From assembly GCA_002633005.1 (NCBI GenBank), contig NMRA01000116.1, positions 280,474-344,473 of the forward strand: a stretch of 64,000 nucleotides of DNA. The letters are read 5' to 3'. Of the stretch, positions 49,794 to 64,000 are shown in pieces (the stretch's first letter is position 1; each line of letters opens with the position of its first letter). The position numbers and the translations under genes were made by a program. This stretch comes from Phoronis australis. Lineage: Eukaryota; Phoronida; Phoronidae. The notes under the pieces were generated by a model. The model worked only from the letters and a program-made list of their open reading frames with translations, was not told the origin of the DNA and searched no databases.

Positions 49794-50759
49794 GAAAATG
49801 AGGAGTTACATTACTATGCAAATGAATAAATGCATGACTTTTATTTTGTGATGCTCTTACTTTGTATCAACAAAAGAAAATAAATACTCCTCAATTACAT
49901 AGTTGAAATGCTAATTGTACTGAATTAAATAACAAACAATGAAAGAAAAAGAACGGTAGAACCGATGCACATCAATGACATTATGGGTAGTATAAATAGA
50001 CAAGTGTATGAAAAAGCTACCGTTTCGCAAAACACTATAGCAAGCAAAAATGCCATGGCATGTACAGTAACTAGTCAAGTAAAAATTTAAATACTTACCC
50101 AACCTCCATGGATCTTGTTCCATACGAACTTGCAAGAAGCGAGAAGATTATGACCAATGAGTAGAACAATTTCTACGTATGTATACAAAAGGGTCTATGA
50201 AGGTTTCCCATGGTTGCTTTGATAGTGAAACCCAATACATAGCAAATATTAGGCAAATTTGTAAACTGTCAAATAACAATTAAAAAAATAAAAAGAGATT
50301 GTCCACAGGGTGAAATTAAAAATCAATTAAGTTGTCCACATGCAACTGAAACCTGACAAGTTGCTCAGGTAATCCGATAAATCTATTTAGAATAGACCGA
50401 AAAATCAATATGACTGGCCATACATGTCAAAATGTATTGCAAGTAGAGTTTCATTTAGCACTTAAACAAAATATTTGAAAGGAGTGAGCAAATATTGTGT
50501 TGTATGCTCAGACTTAAACTGTCAACCAACAAGATAGGCAAGAAAACACCCACAGAAGAGTATTATGTCATCAATTTGAAAAGTAAATACAATAACAAGA
50601 GCAAAGCAAGCATTCAAATGTACCCATGACAACTGCACTTCAATCTGTATGCTTCTAGGGCTGTGTATACGTATCTCGAAATACAAAAAATAAAAAGGTC
50701 ACAACGGGTTCAGCACACATCAAGTCTGTCTGAAACAAGGAAAGTGCTGTCATTTTCAT

Positions 50760-51290
50760 GATGGAAACCTATTTCCAAAAATTCCATGAAAGTCCGTCAA
50801 GAAGCTTATAATAAACTGCCACTAGGGGACACCACAGCAATCAGGCTTGTCCCATGATAAATGTCAGTACTCTCCTCAATTACAAAAGGTATACCAAATT
50901 TCATGAAGATTCGTCAAGGAACTTAACAGACATGGGGGAATACATAAAGAAAAGCTAAACTGCCACTAGGGGGAATCATCGGAGTTCAAACTGTCCGAAA
51001 TCAACGTCAACGATGCCTATCTCAATAGGAGCACATCTTTGAAATTTCACAATGATCCTTCAAGCAGTTTGGCAGACAGAGCCGAAGATGCAAAAAAACA
51101 GAAGCAATGTCAATTAAAATGGCCACTACAGAGCAGATTTTTTAAAATTCGTTGTAAAGTGAGTGTCTTCGTCACCATAATAGTCACCTATTTGTCAAAT
51201 TTCATGAAAATGCATTCAGGAACTCAGAAGATATTGACACTAACATAACCAACTAAAACTGCCATCTGGGGAGCACACCAGCAGTCGAAT
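50760..51290 (+). repeat. CTCF-core repeat cluster, four units
   Basis: Motifs are GCCACTAGGGGACACCA (50818), GCCACTAGGGGGAATCA (50962), GGCCACTACAGAGCAG (51121) and GCCATCTGGGGAGCACACCA (51261). The steps are 144, 159 and 140 bp. Each unit has the upstream words AAATTTCATGAAGATTCGTC or variants, and then CAAGGAACTT or CAAGCAGTTTGGCAGACAGA. All motifs point the same way. Confidence 0.7.
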
Positions 51291-52379
51291 CTGTCCAAAA
51301 ATTCACTCATGCCGTCCCATCCATGACACGAACATGTAAGCGAAATTTGACTATCATCCATTAAGAGGTTTTGGAAATGCAGCTGAAGCCAGAGATGACG
51401 GCATAATGCACCCTTACAACGTGCGTGCGTGTGTGGGGGGTACATAAAAAGCCAAGAAAGATCTTAATTTTTGCCAAAAACTCTAATAGGGTCTGACCTA
51501 TCATTAACATGCAGGTACTAGCCATATTAGATCAAAATCTGATTGTAGTTACAGGAGCTAGAGTGACGACGAGCATAATTCAGACGGACGCTGGATGTTG
51601 GACAACAATAAATACCCGTAACAACATCTAGAACTATGTTGAAAAGATTTCCTTTAATCATTTTAAAACTTCTACATTCAAAAGTCAGATGTATCTTAAC
51701 ATGAGAAGACAGGCAAAAAATGATAACTTGTGTCAAGTTTTAACAATAATTTATTAAGACAATTCAACGTTCCAGGTTAGTTAATTCACTTTACTCAACA
51801 GCATACTAACTGATTTAACCCTCAACACCTCAAACAGAATAACTGTTCGTTCAGTCACAACAATATTAACACCACATTCCTAAAACGTTAACCTACTCCG
51901 GCAAATACTAGTAACAATGTTTTATCTCCACACAGCACTAACCGGTGCACTCATTAGACCAAATCTATAAAACACCCAACTCAGTGATACACAGCCAGCC
52001 AACCATGACAAGACCAAGGGCTGATAAACTGAAACTATACAGTGAAATCACTGTGATAAGATAAACATTATTTTAATTGAATTAAATGCACCTGACAGCA
52101 AAAATGCAAAATGCATGGCTTTACAAGTAAATATCACGGAACGAAGAATGCACTTAGCTTGAGAAGCAGCCAAGAATGATAAGTTGTGACTAGAACATGT
52201 CTAACACATTTTGTAATTCACAAAAACCAAACTCCAATGAGTATAACAAAAAAATTTAGCCTAAGACACTGAAGGATATGTAGTACCTTATCAACAAGTC
52301 TGCTCATTTAAAGCCATAAATCTACAAAACTGCACAATTTAACTCAAGAAAATTATATATTTTTGAGAGTAGAAAGTTT

Positions 52380-52779
52380 GTTACACAGTAGAATTTGATT
52401 CATTACTTTGTCCCTAACTGCAACCACGTGAGTCACATGACCATGTCTTTTAGTCAAATTTTAAGCAAAAAGACAATAACATGACCAAATATCATTTGAC
52501 ACAAACGTTCAAGATAAAAAGTCAGAAAACCTGAAACAGATTTCTAAATTATCATTTTTTAATCAACTTTCACAACTTTTCATTTTGTCCATCAAAATCA
52601 CAAGTCCTATTTTTGGATAGCGACTCGTGCAAAAGTGGAAAATTTCAAAAACAATTCCTAATAGCGATTTGTGCACAGAGCACAACATCTGAAAGTTTCA
52701 CATGGATCAAAATACCCATTTCTGATATATGATATTCCAAATGTAACCAAATTTTGCCAATTTTCGAAGGTCCTACATA
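52380..52779 (-). repeat. Dispersed repeat family R1, copy near GOT2
   Basis: It ends in GGTCCTACATAGCCTT and, in reverse order relative to the 37365 copy, contains GTCACATGACCATGTC, ACAAACGTTCAAGAT, CATCAAAATCACAAGTCC and CCCATTTCTGATATATGATA. It lies 120 bp past the GOT2 stop codon, so it may supply part of the 3'UTR. Confidence 0.6.
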
Positions 52780-52901
52780 GCCTTCAATGAGACTTTTTTT
52801 AGACAGGTTCAGCACTAGTTAGCAGAAGCTGTTGTTTTGATAGTACATATCAAGTGGTTACAGAAAGCATAACTCCACAGAAGCCTTTGTCGCCAGTACG
52901 T

Positions 52902-59921
<7,020 letters not shown>

Positions 59922-60455
59922 CTAAAAAACAATAAACCATCACGTGCGTCTAGACTAGCACAGTTTTGTAAAGATGACTTCTGCTCTGCATATCTCACAT
60001 GATCAAATGATTTATTGCAAGCTGGGTAAAACTTGAAAACTAAGAACTAAATGACCTTTAAAGCCAGATCTACCTGCAGTGTATTCAGATCTGTTACAGG
60101 ATTCCCCCCAAAATTAGGGAATCCCCAGCACTGTTTTTATTGTTTTATTCTACAATGACAGAGAGTGCACCCAGTGGTGAATCAAGTCCGTAAGATATGG
60201 ACAAAACGGCTGTACACTAACCACACCAATGTATGGTTCTGTGGTGCCAAAGGGATCTTTACTTAATATTTTCATCACTTAATGGAACCCAGTAATATAC
60301 ATAGTCTTAACGCGGATAATTTTTTGTAATACAAACTAGTTTGTAAACAAGCTTTTGCTTGCAATATAGTTTAGAGAAGTTTTACTGAATGTTGTTCTGA
60401 GCTTCGTGCACCTAGGTACTTCAGCCAAGAAGGCCCATCAATTTCAAGATTTTGT

Positions 60456-61770
60456 TTAAAGGCGAAGGCAACCTTTTTTCATGTCACTTTTATCAAAAAC
60501 AAGGTCTGTTGATTATCCCAGACATATTTTTCACTTAATTACAGCTTTTCGTAATTTAATTAATTTCTCGTCCTCTACTCCGGAAGTGACGTTTTGGGAG
60601 GCAAGAATTTCGCACCAATTTCTTTTCATACAGTCTGACTGTGAGAGCAGTCGAGTCAGTCATTGTTCTACCTCTGCTGTGATAAGTTCGGTCGTCGTTT
60701 GCTTTTGTTTACGAGTCAGTTAACATGCCACGCTGTTGTTGCGTACCAGGATGTACTCATTATCGTCTCACACGCGCTTTGGGTACCTTGCATCGTTTTC
60801 CGAAGGATGACACACTTCGCCGTACTTGGCTAGCTCGCTCATGTGAAGAACGCAGCCGCTACCCGTTCACGCAACGTACAAAGCAGTGTCAAGCATTTTC
60901 AGCCGTCAGATTACGACAGAGATATGTACACTGAATTGATGAAGGTCCCTGCGAAACAACGCCTGAAGAAGGGTTCCATACCGTCGCTGTTGATTCCCGG
61001 CAGTGCCCCGTCGCCACCCCCAAGAAGTGTGTTTTTGAAGTGAGAAGCCTCGCGAGCTGTGGCCACAGTGACTGGAGGCACTTGATCTACTGTCACCCAT
61101 GCCTCCGAACGTACCCCATAGCGTGCATTTCCAGGAACTAGTAGTGATTCCCCGTGTGCTGTTGTCTCTAGCCCAGAGCCTGTAAGCAGTCCTGCAGCGA
61201 TGTTGAGTAGTGAGAGTGAATACAGGCCCAGTTTGACAACCAGTGAAGAGGACAGTTTGTCATCCAATGAACAGATCAGTGAGCCTAAGTTTGATAAGTT
61301 TATTGTGGACTTGTATTGAAGCTATTTAGAAGGTGCCACGTGTGTGACGAGGGAGTCGCACGGTGGGATGTAAGCAGTTTGGGTGCTTAAGTCACCATCC
61401 ACTGGGAGTGTGTCGCGGGACACTCGGGCAAGTGGGACAGTTCTTCCTCTGTACGCGAGACGATAATGAGTACATCTCGGTAGGCAGCAACAGCGTGGCA
61501 TGTTGACTGACTCGTAAACAAAAGCAAACGACGACCGAACTTATTACAACCGAGGTAGAACAATGACTGACTGGACTGCTCTCACAGTCAGACTGTATGA
61601 AAAGCAACTGGTGCGAAATTCTTGCCTCCCAAAACGTAACTTCCGGAGTGGACGACGAGTAATTAATTAAATTATGAAAAGCTGTAAATAAGTGAAAAAT
61701 ATGTCTGGGATAATCAACAAACCCTATTTTTGCTAAAAATGACATGAAAAAAGGTTGCCTTCGCCTTTAA
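60456..61770. mobile_element. Fold-back DNA transposon with about 317-bp inverted arms and a broken THAP gene
   Basis: Left arm 60456-60772 and right arm 61455-61770 are inverted copies, roughly 90% identical by eye, starting TTAAAGGCGAAGGCAACC. The element is bounded by TTAA at both ends (60456-60459, 61767-61770), which could be the target duplication (TTAA, or TA). No 8-bp duplication of the P-element type is seen. Both arms include the first 15 or so codons of a THAP-domain gene. The left copy continues into the unique 680-bp centre. No DDE or other catalytic domain follows, so the element is not self-sufficient. It lies upstream of the visible GOT2 exons. Confidence 0.8.
60725..61043 (+). 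pseudogene. THAP zinc-finger gene fragment with a frameshift
   Basis: From ATG at 60725 the frame reads MPRCCCVPGC, then LHRFPKDDTLRRTWLARSC, a classic THAP N-terminus. It shifts frame near 60885-60895 and terminates at 60934. In the next frame, KHFQPSDYDRD and LKKGSIPSLLIPGS (the THAP C-terminal half) continue to a stop at about 61043. The break falls inside the Cys-x-x-His half of the zinc ligand set, so neither frame alone can make the finger. THAP domains are the DNA-binding part of P-element-type transposases. The fragment is inside the fold-back element. Confidence 0.8.
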
Positions 61771-62749
61771 CGTATTGTATTCTGCAGCCTTTGCAAAAAT
61801 TCAACAATCTTCAAAGTACTTATCAAACAACAAAAGATTATCCACTTTAAAGAACAGTAAAAGTTGTTTTATAAAGCAGAGCGTATAATAGATTTCACAC
61901 CATATGCATGCACAGCTCCCTAATGCTTTAGCCTCACTGTGGAAGTTGTAGTATGTGTAAACACAACAAACAGACAAAAATGACGAACTAAACTAAAAAG
62001 TAACGTACTAGAAACCACATAACCAATAACACAACTTCAACTAGACTTAGAGGGAACCAAACATATTTGGTTTTATTTTTACTAAACATACAAATTCCAG
62101 TTATCCAATACACAACCTATTTCAGCATTAGTTGCTGTTCCCACAGGCAATGTCAGCTTTTTCGTCTTCTCCTTGTCTGCGAACAGGTAACTTCTTGTAA
62201 TTGACTCGTTACACTTTAACGAGGTCATTATTGGCTCAGTGAATCTAAGTGTTGGCCTGAATGTGTCACTTCACCACTGTAGCATGCACTATTTATAACA
62301 ATTTAAGCTGAAATATACCTGGATTTGTATTTAGTAAAGATGTCACCAACGTTATTGGGTTTCACCTCTAAGGAATTGTGAACCAACAACACAAAGCTGA
62401 ATTTCTGATACACCTTAGTATCACCAGGGCTCAAACTTAGCACAAGCTAAGGAGCAACAACCACCTGGTTTCGTTAATTTTTTCTTGTAAGCTTCGAAAC
62501 AAGAAGCAGTAACTGCTTGAACCTGTGAAAAGCTTTAACTTTTCAAGTTTAGTTTCAAAGCGTAGAAGCAAAAATATGCTGGTAGGATTATAAGGTTTAA
62601 GTTCTAACCTAGAATTCAATCTAAGTTTCAATAGGACTGACTGAATTTTATCTTATCATATGTAACATTACGCCTAAAATCTTAATTTACACTAACGCCT
62701 TTTAAATGGCCACATTTCGGTCACAAATTTCACCCGTCATTGCAACGTG
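61771..62749. other. Stretch right of the fold-back element
   Basis: AT-rich sequence with no exon or repeat that I can support. It would be a reasonable location for the missing GOT2 first exon, but no minus-strand ATG with a basic signal peptide and a donor in the required phase was found. Confidence 0.4.
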
Positions 62750-62819
62750 TTAATATATTCTTAGCATAACGAGCTCAGATATCTGGTACACTCATTGTGG
62801 GCACATGGATTTCCTGGTA

Positions 62820-62893
62820 GACGTCGGGATTTGAACCTAGGACCTTCGGGTTGTCAGTCCAGCACACCGACCACTAAGCCACAGAGTCGCCCA
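62820..62893 (-). repeat. tRNA-derived SINE head
   Basis: On the minus strand, starting at 62892: GGGCGACTCTGTGGCTTAGT, with A box TGGCTTAGTGGTCGG and B box GGTTCAAATCC. The body resembles a tRNA with a weak anticodon stem. The 3' end continues into unrelated sequence without a matching acceptor stem, so it is a SINE rather than a functional tRNA gene. Confidence 0.65.
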
Positions 62894-63009
62894 ATAAATT
62901 CAAGAGAAATGTATTATGTTCTTATATCTTCCCTACTACCTAAGGAAGGATAGACAAGTATCACTTAGCTGCTTGCTTGGCTGATTGAAGACATTTCGCC
63001 TTATGTATC

Positions 63010-63955
63010 TACAGTGTGTATGAAATCTGAAATTTGGTTAGAAATAAAACCACAACTTGCTAAAGATGAGCTGCAATTTATTGCACATAATGTCTTTATA
63101 CTGCCAATTAATTGAAAGTATGTCGATGAATCTATTTTGAAAAAATTGGAAAAGTTTGAACTACACACTGATGCTGAACGTAATGTTTTAGTTTGCAGCA
63201 ATTTTAATGCATACACAGTTGACTTTAGAATTTCCGACAACAATGTTCATTTCATTGGTAATGAGTTTGAACTCAAGGGCTATAGATCATGGATGCGCTA
63301 TTAATACAAAACTCCATTGTTGACGATGATTACAAGCAGTATGGTTTAGAATTATTGCTTGTATGCAAATCAGCACACTAGCGTATTTTAAATGAAGGAT
63401 GAGTAATGATGGGGGTATAGATTGCACAACAGGTACAGCTAATAATGGCCAAAGCGTTGTGCTGTATGAGCCCATATTATTTATGCTTGCAAATTTTCAA
63501 AATGGGGAACAGGTAGATTGTATAATTCTAATAATTAAACACTGGTTAAGAATTGTTTAGTTATCATGAAATAAGCATATCAAATTATGTTACGCTTTGC
63601 AGTTTGGATTCCCTGACAATGGTGGCAGAGAGTGAGGATTTAAATGTTGCGCTCAGCTGGGCTTGGAATTGTACGGATTAACCAATGAGTAACTGATATG
63701 GACATTTCTGTGAAGAAATTCAAAAATGAAGACATGGAATAGCAACATTGGAATGGAAACTTGTTGTCTCAGAGTAGTCACAGTATTTATAAATTGTTCA
63801 AAAATGATTTTGAATTGGAAAACTATGCACCTCATGTTAAAAGCTTTGTTCTGTTATCTAGATGTACTCAGAGGAGTCTAATGTCACCAACAGGTAGATG
63901 AACAGGTACTGAACGGATGTGTACTTGTCGTGACTTAAATGAGCAAGTCCTCCAC
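63010..63955 (+). mobile_element. Decayed non-LTR (LINE) retrotransposon fragment
   Basis: Plus-strand pieces in several frames resemble LINE proteins. WLEIKPQLAKDELQFIAHN (about 63033 on) and VCSNFNAYTVDF (63190 on) fit the endonuclease (compare GDFNAR). YKQYGLELLLVCKSA (63330 on) fits the following helix. KLFKNDFELENY (63790 on) and TGTERMCTCRDLNEQ (63905 on) resemble the C-terminal region of invertebrate LINEs. Many stops and frameshifts are present, and no reverse transcriptase core is recognisable, so an internal deletion is likely. It may continue past the right edge. Confidence 0.6.
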
Positions 63956-64000
63956 AGAACAATCTCCGCCAGCGACACTTGCTACCTATTAAGAAATATA

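Larger units (their letters stand above)
49473..52901. other. Intergenic region between GOT2 (3' side) and the CAP-Gly gene (5' side)
   Basis: It must hold the CAP-Gly upstream promoter and the GOT2 3'UTR. From left to right: a 66-bp-period tandem repeat (49661-49793), the CTCF-core repeat cluster (50760-51290), and an R1 repeat copy (52380-52779). No further gene is supported. Confidence 0.55.

Noticed and set aside
60481-61745. Mirrored open frames of about 80 and 117 codons in the two arms of the fold-back element
   Set aside because: Their similarity follows from the arms being inverted copies. They lie in the region upstream of the THAP start and look non-coding.
62820-62893. Functional tRNA gene
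   Set aside because: A and B boxes are present, but the anticodon stem is poor and the 3' end does not pair with the 5' end. A SINE head fits better.
63001-63243. Minus-strand open frame with a presequence-like N-terminus as GOT2 exon 1
   Set aside because: The plus strand of the same interval encodes LINE endonuclease remnants, and there is no donor in the required phase after the putative signal.

Overview
This is a window of animal nuclear DNA. It is AT-rich, with small exons in large repeat-filled introns, canonical GT-AG splice sites and conserved metazoan genes. No bacterial operon, phage or plasmid structure is present. Gene content and repeat types fit a non-vertebrate marine animal (hemichordate, lancelet, echinoderm or lophotrochozoan), but the species cannot be fixed from the sequence. 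One ambiguous base (N) lies at 2709.

Four protein-coding genes were assembled exon by exon, checking splice sites and reading phase at every junction. (1) Positions 61-3310, minus strand: URI1-like unconventional prefoldin, six exons, running off the left edge. (2) Positions 3620-11329, plus strand: mitochondrial ribosomal protein L3 (MRPL3/uL3m), complete, nine exons, 392 aa. These two genes are head to head with only 309 bp between their start codons. (3) Positions 13141-49472, minus strand: a 36-kb gene for a coiled-coil protein with a divergent C-terminal CAP-Gly domain. Its longest form here is 733 aa from 14 exons. Three mutually exclusive 5' ends all feed one common exon in the same phase, and a fourth internal start is possible. 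(4) Positions 52902-59921, minus strand: mitochondrial aspartate aminotransferase (GOT2), eight exons covering essentially the whole mature enzyme. The presequence exon was not found.

MRPL3 and the CAP-Gly gene are convergent, with 1.8 kb between stop codons. The CAP-Gly gene and GOT2 lie in tandem. URI1 (chaperone/transcription), MRPL3 (mitochondrial translation) and GOT2 (malate-aspartate shuttle) are housekeeping genes; no shared pathway links all four.

Introns and intergenic DNA are dense with mobile elements. They include a 259-bp TIR element with a flanking direct repeat, a Harbinger-like element with a 3-bp duplication, long hairpins, a nested pair of TIR elements, and two copies of one palindromic MITE in two different genes. 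There is also a 1.3-kb fold-back element carrying a broken THAP-domain gene, two tRNA-derived SINEs, a decayed non-LTR retrotransposon at the right end, and two dispersed intron repeat families. The most unusual pattern is a repeat with a period of about 138-159 bp whose units each carry a core resembling the CTCF binding motif. It occurs at four places across 35 kb.
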